A DNA stretch of 21,184 nt from JBPOIS01 sp052034295 (GTDB taxonomy: Bacteria; Pseudomonadota; Gammaproteobacteria; Pseudomonadales; Moraxellaceae). How positions within the stretch are numbered: the stretch's first letter is position 1; each line of letters opens with the position of its first letter. A program made the position numbers and the translations under genes. The notes under the pieces were generated by a model that ran no database searches, was not told the origin of the DNA, and saw only the letters and a program-made list of their open reading frames with translations. Location: contig JBPOIS010000217.1 in the NCBI GenBank assembly GCA_052034295.1, forward strand, positions 1-21,184. Direction: 5' to 3'. This document shows, piece after piece, positions 1 to 6,969 of this stretch.

Positions 1-395
1 TGGCCCTCGAGGAGGCACGGGAGCACCGCTACGGCGACCGGGCGGCGGTGTACATCATTGATCTGGACGGCCTCAAGGCACTCAATGACCGTGAAGGCCA
101 CGCCGCAGGAGATGCGCTGATTCAGCAGGCTGCCAGGGTACTGCAGCAACACGCCCGCCACGCCGATGTGGTGGCCCGGCTGGGGGGAGATGAGTTTGCC
201 GTGCTGGCACTGAATCTGGACCCCGCAGGGGCGGCGCAGTTACAGCAGCGCCTGCAGCAGGCCCTGGAGCAGGCAGGCATTGAGGCTTCCATGGGCTGGG
301 CACTGCGGACCCCACAGGGCACCCTGCAGGCGGCCATGCACACCGCAGACCAGCAGATGTACCAGCACAAGCGGCAGCGCAAAGCCCAGGCCTAG
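1..395 (+). CDS. Diguanylate cyclase (GGDEF domain), C-terminal part
   Basis: The reading frame is open from the left edge (first full codon at position 3) to the TAG at 393-395, giving the last 130 residues of a larger protein. It carries the usual GGDEF-domain signatures: DLDGLKALND near the start, GHAAGD, and the active-site motif GGDEF encoded at 183-197. RHAD lies five residues before GGDEF and matches the RxxD inhibitory site that binds product c-di-GMP. The domain therefore should make cyclic di-GMP from two GTP and be feedback-inhibited, since both motifs are intact. The sensory N-terminal part lies outside the window, so the input signal is unknown. The gene ends before a bidirectional hairpin and converges on purH. 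A GTG at 48 is internal to the domain and is not a believable start. Confidence 0.93.
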   Translation, partial: ALEEAREHRYGDRAAVYIIDLDGLKALNDREGHAAGDALIQQAARVLQQHARHADVVARLGGDEFAVLALNLDPAGAAQLQQRLQQALEQAGIEASMGWALRTPQGTLQAAMHTADQQMYQHKRQRKAQA

Positions 396-425
396 TCCTG
401 CACCCGGCGCAGGTTCATTTTCAGC

Positions 426-452
426 AAAAAAGCCGCAGAACGCGGCTTTTTT
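426..452. terminator. Bidirectional rho-independent terminator between the GGDEF gene and purH
   Basis: AGCCGC (431-436) and GCGGCT (442-447) pair around a five-base loop. The stem is preceded by a run of A and followed by a run of T, so a U-tract follows it on either strand. It sits between two convergent genes, 30 bases past the GGDEF stop and 15 bases past the purH stop, and can serve both. Confidence 0.85.
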
Positions 453-466
453 GGACGGCAGGCGGC

Positions 467-2053
467 TCAGTGGCGGAAATGGCGCATGCCGGTAAACACC
501 ATCGCCATGCCGTGTTCATCGGCAGCCGCAATGGTCTCGGCGTCACGCATCGAGCCACCCGGCTGGATGATGCAGGAAATCCCCACCGCGGCGGCATTGT
601 CGATGCCATCGCGGAACGGAAAAAACGCATCCGAAGCCATGACCGCGCCCTGTACCACCAGCCCGGCGTGTTCGGCCTTGATGGCAGCGATGCGTGCGGA
701 ATTCACCCGGCTCATCTGGCCAGCACCAATGCCGATGGTCTGGCGGTTTTTGGCATAGACGATGGCGTTGGACTTGACGTATTTGGCCACTTTCCAGGCA
801 AAGATCAGGTCGTGGATTTCGGCTTCGGTCGGGGCACGCCGGGTGACGATGTTCAGGTCAGCGGCGCTGATCATGCCGAGGTCCTGATCCTGCACCAGCA
901 GGCCACCATTGACGCGCTTGTAGTCGAGCTGGCGGGCGCGGGTTTCAGGGTCGGGCAGGGTGCCACAGACCAGCACACGGACGTTGTGTTTTTTGCTGGT
1001 GATGTCCAGTACGCCGTCCGCGATCGACGGGGCGATGATCACTTCGACGAACTGTCGGTCGATGATCGCCTGTGCCGTGGCGGCGTCCAGCTCGCGGTTG
1101 AAGGCGATGATGCCCCCAAAGGCCGACTCGGGATCGGTGGCATAGGCCAGATCATAGGCCTGACGGATGCCGCCGTCGGCCTCGGGCACCACCGCCACGC
1201 CACAGGGGTTGGCGTGCTTGACGATCACGCAGGCTGGCTTGGTGAAGGATTTGACGCACTCCAGCGCCGCGTCGGTGTCGGCGATGTTGTTGTAGGACAG
1301 TTCCTTGCCCTGTAGCTGCCGGGCGGTGGACACGCTGGCTTCCTGGGCCTTCGGCTCGATGTAAAAGGCCGCAGACTGGTGCGGGTTTTCGCCGTAGCGC
1401 AGGTCCTGGGCCTTGACCAATTGCAGGTTGAAGGTGCGGGCAAACGCGTCCGGCTGTTCGCCTGTCGCCTTGCCGACGCGTGCACCCAGGTACTGGGCGA
1501 TCATGCCGTCGTATTGTGCGGTGTGCTCAAAGGCCTTGACCGCCAGATCAAAGCGGGTGGCCGTGGACAGGCTGCCGGTGTTTTGCAGCTCGGCAATCAC
1601 CTGCCCATAGTCGCTGGCATTGACCACAATGCCCACGGAAGCATTGTTTTTGGCGGCGGCACGCACCATGGTCGGGCCACCGATGTCGATGTTTTCGATC
1701 GCATCGGCCAGTGTGCAGTCCGGACGGGCCACAGTCTGGGCAAACGGATACAGGTTCACCACCACCAGATCAATCGGGGCAATGCCATGTTCGGCCATCA
1801 CACCCTCATCCAGACCGCGCCGGGCGAGGATGCCGCCATGGATTTTGGGGTGCAGGGTTTTCACCCGGCCATCCATCATTTCCGGAAAACCGGTGTGCTC
1901 AGAGACCTCGACCACCGCAATGCCGTTGTCGCGGAGCAGCTTGTAGGTGCCGCCAGTGGACAACAGCTCGACATTCAGGGCAGAGAGGGCACGGGCGAAC
2001 TCGACAATACCAGTCTTGTCCGACACAGAAAGCAGGGCGCGGGAAACGGTCAT
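467..2053 (-). CDS. purH: Bifunctional AICAR formyltransferase / IMP cyclohydrolase
   Basis: This is a full-length PurH of 528 aa. It performs the last two steps of IMP synthesis: formylation of AICAR with 10-formyl-tetrahydrofolate, then ring closure. The N-terminal cyclohydrolase domain shows SDKTGI (11-16), STGGT and GFPEMMDGRVKTLHPK (55-70). The transformylase domain shows RYGENPHQ (219-226) and the catalytic pair Lys279-His280 in VKHANPCG. The protein ends in MRHFRH, as many bacterial PurH proteins do. The start chosen is the ATG at 2051-2053, giving MTVSRALLSVSD, with AAGAG about eight bases upstream. An in-frame extension of 21 codons is not family-like and was rejected. fis lies just upstream but is separated by a terminator, so purH probably has its own promoter. 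No PurR-type operator was recognised. Confidence 0.97.
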   Translation of the reverse strand: MTVSRALLSVSDKTGIVEFARALSALNVELLSTGGTYKLLRDNGIAVVEVSEHTGFPEMMDGRVKTLHPKIHGGILARRGLDEGVMAEHGIAPIDLVVVNLYPFAQTVARPDCTLADAIENIDIGGPTMVRAAAKNNASVGIVVNASDYGQVIAELQNTGSLSTATRFDLAVKAFEHTAQYDGMIAQYLGARVGKATGEQPDAFARTFNLQLVKAQDLRYGENPHQSAAFYIEPKAQEASVSTARQLQGKELSYNNIADTDAALECVKSFTKPACVIVKHANPCGVAVVPEADGGIRQAYDLAYATDPESAFGGIIAFNRELDAATAQAIIDRQFVEVIIAPSIADGVLDITSKKHNVRVLVCGTLPDPETRARQLDYKRVNGGLLVQDQDLGMISAADLNIVTRRAPTEAEIHDLIFAWKVAKYVKSNAIVYAKNRQTIGIGAGQMSRVNSARIAAIKAEHAGLVVQGAVMASDAFFPFRDGIDNAAAVGISCIIQPGGSMRDAETIAAADEHGMAMVFTGMRHFRH

Positions 2054-2110
2054 GATGAAGGCTCTTAACAATCCACAGACGGGGAAACACTGCCAGACAG
2101 TGCCAAAAAA

Positions 2111-2147
2111 TGCCAAAAACCGGAATGGCAGCGGTGGGCCTTTCCGG
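2111..2147 (-). terminator. Rho-independent terminator after fis
   Basis: Read on the - strand, CCGGAA-A-GGC and GCC-A-TTCCGG form a stem of nine pairs interrupted by one A/A mismatch, around an eight-base loop. A TTTTT run (2115-2119) follows directly. It begins 13 bases after the fis stop codon and should separate fis from purH. Confidence 0.75.
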
Positions 2148-2159
2148 TTGCGGGCCTGA

Positions 2160-2429
2160 TCAGTCGCTCATCAGGCCGTGCTGCTTGAGCTTCTTGCGCA
2201 GCGTACCCCGGTTCAGGCCGAGGATTTCGGCCGCGCGGGTCTGGTTGCCACGGGTGTATTCCAGCACCACCGACAGCAGCGGTTTTTCGACTTCAGCCAG
2301 CACCAGGTCATACACATCGGACGGCTGCTCTCCCTGCAACTGCACAAAATAATGACGAACGGCGCGGTCCACATGGATCCGCAGTGCTACATCAGATTGC
2401 GACAGAAAGTTTGAAGATTTGCTGTTCAT
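2160..2429 (-). CDS. fis: DNA-binding protein Fis
   Basis: This 89-aa protein has the size and layout of Fis, the nucleoid protein that bends DNA and activates rRNA and other growth-linked promoters. The C-terminal helix-turn-helix is typical: NQTRAAEILGLNRGTLRKKL, followed by KQHGL. The preceding helices (YDLVLAEVEKPLLSVVLEYT) match the Fis dimerisation and core region. The start chosen is the ATG at 2427-2429 (MNSKSSNF). A longer frame to 2489 adds a Phe-rich segment that does not look like Fis. In enteric bacteria and Pseudomonas fis is usually the second gene after dusB. Here dusB is absent and the next upstream gene is a DUF3426 protein 213 bases away, so fis probably has its own promoter. 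Confidence 0.95.
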   Translation of the reverse strand: MNSKSSNFLSQSDVALRIHVDRAVRHYFVQLQGEQPSDVYDLVLAEVEKPLLSVVLEYTRGNQTRAAEILGLNRGTLRKKLKQHGLMSD

Positions 2430-2642
2430 GCTCAGACCCGCAAGGTGGAAGAAAAAAAGAAACCCCCTGTCGGGCACCCGAGTGCGCAACAGTATGGCGT
2501 TCCTGCTTTTTGATGGGCGGCATCATACACTGCCCGCTTGCTGCATGCAGCTTTTTTGATGAGTTTTTCCAGCAAAACCCATCGGGTGACTGGGTGGTCC
2601 AGCCCCGTGGCGGCAGGCCATGGGGACCGGACTGGGTGCAGC
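2430..2642. other. Intergenic region upstream of fis, with a 12-bp palindrome
   Basis: No believable gene lies in these 213 bases. The stretch holds a perfect palindrome, GCTGCATGCAGC (2540-2551), flanked by AT-rich runs, just upstream of the possible fis -10. Closer to the DUF3426 stop is an imperfect stem on the - strand (GGTCCCCATGG with CCACGGGGCTGGACC, around 2596-2626). It lacks a clean U-tract and could weakly end the upstream operon. Confidence 0.4.
2522..2527 (-). promoter_or_regulatory. Possible fis promoter -10 element
   Basis: On the - strand the region upstream of fis holds TATGAT, followed directly by a GC-rich stretch (GCCGCCC). A GC-rich stretch between -10 and start is a known feature of stringently controlled, growth-rate-regulated promoters such as fis and rRNA promoters. 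No good -35 box is seen at the right distance, so the call is tentative. Confidence 0.3.
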
Positions 2643-4364
2643 CTAGAACTGGGCGTCCAGGCTGAACTTGTTCACGCTGCTGCGGGGAATCTGTACATCA
2701 AACGCCACCGGAATGGGCCGTTGCGGCGGCAGCCGGCTGATGTCGCGGCGATCGCCGGTCAGGTACTGGGCCGGGGTCACCACCACCCCAGCGCTGATCT
2801 GGCCGTTTTCGTACACGGTCAGGCGCAGCTTGGGCATGGCCTGGGTGTTTTTGGACTGATTGATCAGCACCGCTTCAAAGTGGGTGATGCCCGGACCCAG
2901 AGTGCTCTTGCGGGCCTTGATGCGCTTGAGCTCCAGGGTGGCGGCATCCAGCACCGGAACCTCACAGCCGGCCGCAGAGCAGAGCTGCTGCATCAGCTGG
3001 TTGTGTGACGTGCTCAGCTGATTGAAATTGAAATACACGTATTGCACCACCAGCAGGCCGATCATCAGGCCGCACAGCATCGACCAGGCCAGGTAATAGC
3101 CCAGGTTGCGCTTGAATGAACGCAGGGTTGGGATGCCCAGGGCCTGGCGGATCGGGCTGTTGGGCTGGCTGGACACAGCGCTGAGCGCCCTTGAGGTGTT
3201 GCCACTCATGGGGCGGGGGGCCGCCGGGGCCGCAGCGGCATGCGGCATGGGCGTCAGGGCCGGATCCAGCTGGTTGAGGCTGTCAAACACCTGCGTTTCG
3301 GCCACGCTGGCGGCACCGGCTTCACGCAGAAAGCTGCTCAGGTTGTCCGCGTCTTCGCTGCTGCGGCGGACACCGGGCTTCTGGCGCACCACAGGCGGCG
3401 GTGCCACCTTGTTGCGGGCGGCCTGCAGGTTTTCTCCACCCAGATTGGCCAGTTCATCGGCTTCGGTGATGGCGGGCTGGATGCCCGCCTGTTGGGTGGG
3501 AAGGGCCGCTGCGGCGGATTTTGGGGCCGGGGTGGCTGGCCGACGTGCGGGTGCACGGGCCGAGACCTTGGGGGGGATGGTGGGGTGGTCGGGCTGCAGG
3601 GCCAGATTCTGATCAGGGCGCAGCTCTTTTTTGTCTTCAAAAATCTCGTCCAGCAGGGCCTCGGCCCAGCTTTCATCAGCGGCTGCGCTGAGTTTGACCA
3701 CCTCGCGCTCTTCCTTGATGGTGGGGTCGCGTGGCCGCGATTCCTGCTCCAGAAAAAACTCGCTCAGCTCTTCATCCAGCAGCAGGTTGCTGCGTGGCAG
3801 TTCTGCGGGCGGGGCGGCAGGAGCCGGCGCCGCTGCAGGAGCCGGTGCCGGCACTGGGCCAGCGGATGCCGGCGCTGCATCTTCGGGCAGGGGCATGTCA
3901 TCGTGGATCATGTCCGGGGTCAGGGCCTTGACCGTGCGCGATTTGCGCCGGGGTACAGCAGCAGGTTGCGGGTCGGCGGCTGCCGGGGCTGTGGGCAGTG
4001 CTGCTGCCGTAGATTGACGCGCGGGGGCAGGGCTGGCAGGTACGGCCGCAGCGGCGACCGCCACATTGACCGCCCGGTGAATGGGCGGGGCGGCCATGTT
4101 GCTGCGGGTGTTGACCGCGCCCTGCGGTGGTGTGTTGCTGACCAGGTCCATCACTGAGGATTTGACCCGGCTTGGGCTGGCTGGGGCAGGCGTCAGGGTG
4201 CGGTCTGCCGGACGGCTGTCCGATCCACTGACCAGATAGTCATCGGCCTTGAAGACCTTGAAGCAACGTCCACAACGCACCTGTCCCTGGCGGGCGGCCA
4301 GCTGTTCGGCGGTGACTGCAAACACGCTTTCACAGGATGGACAGCGGGTTTTTTGTGGAATCAT
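2643..4364 (-). CDS. DUF3426 zinc-ribbon inner-membrane protein
   Basis: This 573-aa protein begins with an MJ0042-type zinc ribbon: Cys8 and Cys11 in CPSC, Cys31 and Cys34 in CGRC. Residues 50-410 are low-complexity, Ala/Pro-rich and probably disordered, with a few acidic helical patches (about 195-250). One membrane helix follows (about 423-443), then a C-terminal DUF3426 domain (about 460-573). The layout suggests a cytoplasmic metal-binding head and a periplasmic tail. The function of the family is unknown. The long linker makes it larger than I would expect for this family. The ATG at 4362-4364 is chosen because AGGAGG lies eight bases upstream; a TTG seven codons earlier has no such support. 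prmA ends 27 bases upstream, so the two are probably co-transcribed, an arrangement also common in Pseudomonas. Confidence 0.85.
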   Translation of the reverse strand: MIPQKTRCPSCESVFAVTAEQLAARQGQVRCGRCFKVFKADDYLVSGSDSRPADRTLTPAPASPSRVKSSVMDLVSNTPPQGAVNTRSNMAAPPIHRAVNVAVAAAAVPASPAPARQSTAAALPTAPAAADPQPAAVPRRKSRTVKALTPDMIHDDMPLPEDAAPASAGPVPAPAPAAAPAPAAPPAELPRSNLLLDEELSEFFLEQESRPRDPTIKEEREVVKLSAAADESWAEALLDEIFEDKKELRPDQNLALQPDHPTIPPKVSARAPARRPATPAPKSAAAALPTQQAGIQPAITEADELANLGGENLQAARNKVAPPPVVRQKPGVRRSSEDADNLSSFLREAGAASVAETQVFDSLNQLDPALTPMPHAAAAPAAPRPMSGNTSRALSAVSSQPNSPIRQALGIPTLRSFKRNLGYYLAWSMLCGLMIGLLVVQYVYFNFNQLSTSHNQLMQQLCSAAGCEVPVLDAATLELKRIKARKSTLGPGITHFEAVLINQSKNTQAMPKLRLTVYENGQISAGVVVTPAQYLTGDRRDISRLPPQRPIPVAFDVQIPRSSVNKFSLDAQF

Positions 4365-4372
4365 GGGCGACG

Positions 4373-4378
4373 CCTCCT
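4373..4378 (-). promoter_or_regulatory. Strong ribosome binding site of the DUF3426 gene
   Basis: AGGAGG on the - strand sits eight bases before the ATG at 4364. It decides the start in favour of MIPQKTRCPS over the upstream TTG at 4383-4385. Confidence 0.75.
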
Positions 4379-4391
4379 GCGCCAATGTATT

Positions 4392-5303
4392 TTATAGGCT
4401 GGTGTGGCAGGTGCCACTCAGGCGGCACCAGTTGCCATCGCGCTGGGCCAGGCCATCCAGGTGGAACCATGGGGCATAGACAGTTTTCAGGTCGTCCACT
4501 TGTTCATCAATCAGGCCGGCCATGGCAATCCGGGTGCCCACGTCGCTGCGGCGCGCGAACTCCGGCGCCAGCATGGCCAGCGGCCCGGCAAGAATGTTGG
4601 CAACGATAACATGGGCCTTCAAGGCCGGCAATTGATTGGCAAAGTCATCTGGTGAACCAGTCCACATTTGTGCACCCACCCCATTGCGTTCGGCATTCTG
4701 CCGGGTGGCCAGGGTGGCCTGCGGATCAATGTCCACGGCGTAGACCTGGCGGGCCCCCAGCAGCAGTGCAGCAATGCCCAGAATGCCGGAACCACAGCCG
4801 TAGTCAATGACGATTTTGTCGTGCAGGTCAGCCTGATCCAGCCACTGCAGGCACATGAAGGTGGAGGCATGGTTGCCGGTGCCAAACGCCAGACCAGGGT
4901 CCAGCATCAGGTTGACCGCTTCAGGCTGTGGCGGGGTCAGCCATTCCGGCACGATCCACAGCCGCGCCCCGCACTGGATCGGTTCGTAGTGGTCCATCCA
5001 CGCCCGTTCCCAGACCTGTTCCTCCAGATACTCATGATGCAGCCGTGCCTGTGGCACCTGCGCGGCAACGAAGGCCTCGACCTGCCCGGGCTGGGGGGCC
5101 GGGTCGTCCTCGCTGTCGTTGAACAGGCCAGTGACGATCACCTGATCCCAGAGCGGCATTTCACCCGGCAGCGGCTCCAGCAGGGGCTGATCGGCAGCAT
5201 CGTCGAGAATGACACTCACCGCCCCCAGACTGTTGAACAGGGTTTCCAGCAGTTCCACCTCATCCCGGGTGGCTTCGGCCTTGACTTGTAACCAGCGCAT
5301 CAT
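4392..5303 (-). CDS. prmA: Ribosomal protein L11 methyltransferase PrmA
   Basis: This full-length PrmA of 303 aa transfers methyl groups from S-adenosylmethionine to lysines and the N-terminus of ribosomal protein L11. The N-terminal substrate-binding domain (about 1-60) is followed by a class I methyltransferase domain. That domain shows LDPGLAFGTGNH (134-145), the SAM-binding motif DYGCGSG (167-173), the acidic end of strand beta-2 in DIDPQA (191-196), and NILAGPL (236-242), all typical of PrmA. Two adjacent ATG codons (5301-5303 and 5298-5300) could start it; the first is given. rlmI ends 16 bases upstream and the DUF3426 gene follows closely, so gcvH-rlmI-prmA-DUF3426 looks like one transcription unit with a translation and ribosome theme. 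Confidence 0.96.
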   Translation of the reverse strand: MMRWLQVKAEATRDEVELLETLFNSLGAVSVILDDAADQPLLEPLPGEMPLWDQVIVTGLFNDSEDDPAPQPGQVEAFVAAQVPQARLHHEYLEEQVWERAWMDHYEPIQCGARLWIVPEWLTPPQPEAVNLMLDPGLAFGTGNHASTFMCLQWLDQADLHDKIVIDYGCGSGILGIAALLLGARQVYAVDIDPQATLATRQNAERNGVGAQMWTGSPDDFANQLPALKAHVIVANILAGPLAMLAPEFARRSDVGTRIAMAGLIDEQVDDLKTVYAPWFHLDGLAQRDGNWCRLSGTCHTSL

Positions 5304-5319
5304 GTTGTTTCCAAAAAAA

Positions 5320-6504
5320 TTACCAGACCCTGAAAAACAGGCACTTGAGATAGTCCAGCTCCGGCACGGCAGGCAGGCGCGGGTGGTCGGCGGCCGGGTG
5401 GGCCTCGTGGATCAGCTGCACACTGCGGCCCAGACGGCGGGCCACCTGCTGGACCAGCAGCAGCAAATCTTCACGCTTGAGGTGCAGCGAGCAGGATGCA
5501 GACACCAGCAGGCCGCCGGCGGCCACCCGCTGCAGGGCCTGTTCATTGAGGCGGAAATACGCCTGACGGCCCGTGTCAAAATCCCGGCGCTTCTGGATCA
5601 GTGCCGGGGGGTCCAGCACCACCACGTCGTAGGGGGCTACGGGGGTGTTTTTCAGCCAGTCAAATACATCGGCTTCAATGGCTTCCACCTGATTCAGGCC
5701 ATTGCGCCGGGCATTGTGCTGGACAAATTCACAGGCCCGTGCCGACACATCCACGCAGGTCACCGCACTGGCCCCGTGGGCAGCGGCCTGTATACCCCAG
5801 CCGCCCAGATAACTGAACAGGTCCAGCACCCGGCGGCCCTCGGCCTGGCCATTCAGCCACTGGCGGCCCAGCCGGTGGTCGTAGAACCAGCCGGTTTTCT
5901 GGCCATCCAGCGGGGCCTCGAAGGCCACGCCATTTTCGCTGAGGGCCAGCCGCTCGACGGTGGGACCTTCCACCCGGACATAGCTGGGCAGGCCCTCGAT
6001 CTGACGGCCTTTGCCATCATTCTTGACCACCAGGGTCAGCCCCTCGCCCAGCAGGCCGCGCAGGCTGTCGGCAATCACCGGCAGGGCGTCTTCCATGGCC
6101 TGGGTGCTGGTCTGCAGGGTCAGCACCGCACCAAAGCGGTCCACCACCAGACCCGGCAAAAAATCCCCCTCGCCATACACCAGCCGGTAGCAGGGCTGGG
6201 CAAACACCTGCTCGCGCAGTGACAGGGCCGCACCCAGCCGCTGGTCAAAAAACGCCCGATCCAGCGCGGAGCGGTCGCTGCGGTCCAGCAGCCGGGCACA
6301 GATCAGGGCGTTTTTGTTGAAACTGGCCAGCCCGATCAGCTGGCCCTGATGGTCCTCCAGCTGCACCAGCGCGCTGTCGAGACTGCGCAGCGGGGTCTGG
6401 GCGGTGTCGATTTCATTGGCATACACCCAGACGTGGCCCGCGCGCAGGCGCTGCTGTTCGTGCTTGCGCAGCCGCAGGCGCGGCAAGGGAGACAGGGCAG
6501 ACAT
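5320..6504 (-). CDS. rlmI: Class I SAM-dependent rRNA methyltransferase, RlmI family (23S rRNA m5C1962)
   Basis: At 394 aa this has the RlmI/YccW layout: an N-terminal PUA-like domain (about 5-75), a central domain, and a C-terminal Rossmann methyltransferase. Motifs include GQKTGWFYDHR (201-211), typical of the RlmI/RlmK group, the SAM-binding LDLFSYLGG (227-235), and LDPPAL (297-302). Cys338 in ASCSLHL is placed like the catalytic cysteine of m5C methyltransferases. The expected target is C1962 of 23S rRNA, known for E. coli RlmI and inferred here. The ATG at 6502-6504 is chosen because it overlaps the gcvH stop as TGATG and has an AGGGG sequence five bases upstream. This implies translational coupling with gcvH. 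A GTG one codon earlier is also possible. Confidence 0.92.
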   Translation of the reverse strand: MSALSPLPRLRLRKHEQQRLRAGHVWVYANEIDTAQTPLRSLDSALVQLEDHQGQLIGLASFNKNALICARLLDRSDRSALDRAFFDQRLGAALSLREQVFAQPCYRLVYGEGDFLPGLVVDRFGAVLTLQTSTQAMEDALPVIADSLRGLLGEGLTLVVKNDGKGRQIEGLPSYVRVEGPTVERLALSENGVAFEAPLDGQKTGWFYDHRLGRQWLNGQAEGRRVLDLFSYLGGWGIQAAAHGASAVTCVDVSARACEFVQHNARRNGLNQVEAIEADVFDWLKNTPVAPYDVVVLDPPALIQKRRDFDTGRQAYFRLNEQALQRVAAGGLLVSASCSLHLKREDLLLLVQQVARRLGRSVQLIHEAHPAADHPRLPAVPELDYLKCLFFRVW

Positions 6505-6878
6505 CACAGCCCCTGCACGTACTGGTCGGCGCTGAGCAACTGTTCCAGCTCGGCAGGCTGACTGGGTTTGATTTTATACATCCAGCCGCTGGCATACGGA
6601 TCGCGGTTGACCCGCTCGGGGTCATCCTCCAGGGCGGTGTTGACTTCAACCACCACGCCACTCACCGGCGCATGGATGTCCGAGGTGGTCTTGAAGGATT
6701 CCACCCCGCCTGCCGGCTGGCCCTGCGTGAGGGACTGGCCCACCTGGGGCACCTCCACAAACACCAGATCGCCCATTTGCTGCTGGGCGTGGTCGGTGAT
6801 GCCGGTCACCACGCAATCGCCCTCCATCCGGGCCCATTCATGGGTCTGCGCATAGTGCAGGTCTTGGGGGTGATTCAT
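6504..6878 (-). CDS. gcvH: Glycine cleavage system H protein
   Basis: This 124-aa protein is the lipoyl carrier that shuttles the aminomethyl group between the P, T and L proteins of glycine cleavage. It opens with HEWARMEGDCVVTGITDHAQ, the usual H-protein start. The lipoylated lysine is Lys63 in GGVESFKTTSDIHAPVSG, and the family tail motif DPYASGWMYKIKP is present. The start is the ATG at 6876-6878, with GGAG six bases upstream; the open frame further upstream is not H-protein-like. No gcvT or gcvP lies in the window, so this is a stand-alone gcvH. It is linked instead to rlmI, with overlapping stop and start codons. In some bacteria H proteins also serve as lipoate donors for other enzymes, which may explain isolated copies. 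Confidence 0.96.
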   Translation of the reverse strand: MNHPQDLHYAQTHEWARMEGDCVVTGITDHAQQQMGDLVFVEVPQVGQSLTQGQPAGGVESFKTTSDIHAPVSGVVVEVNTALEDDPERVNRDPYASGWMYKIKPSQPAELEQLLSADQYVQGL

Positions 6879-6969
6879 CACAGGCTCCACAGCAAAACAA
6901 AAAACTGCGCCCATGGTAACGCACTTTGCAGGTGTTTTTGAAAACATCGCCGCGGCGACTGCCCAGCGC

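Noticed and set aside
470..1315. Long + strand open frame opposite purH
   Set aside because: purH is unmistakable on the - strand; the + strand product has no family features and is a codon-bias artefact, like those opposite prmA and rlmI (4668-6222) and ftsY (19207-20193).
2054..2116. N-terminal extension of PurH and a tandem TGCCAAAAA repeat just upstream
   Set aside because: The extension is not conserved in the family and overlaps the likely leader and fis terminator. The two repeat units are too short to call a regulatory array.
6942..6960. Possible terminator after the AraC gene (TCGCCGCGGCGA then TGTTTT on the - strand)
   Set aside because: The stem would have only about four pairs around a four-base loop and the T-tract is interrupted, too weak to report as a terminator.
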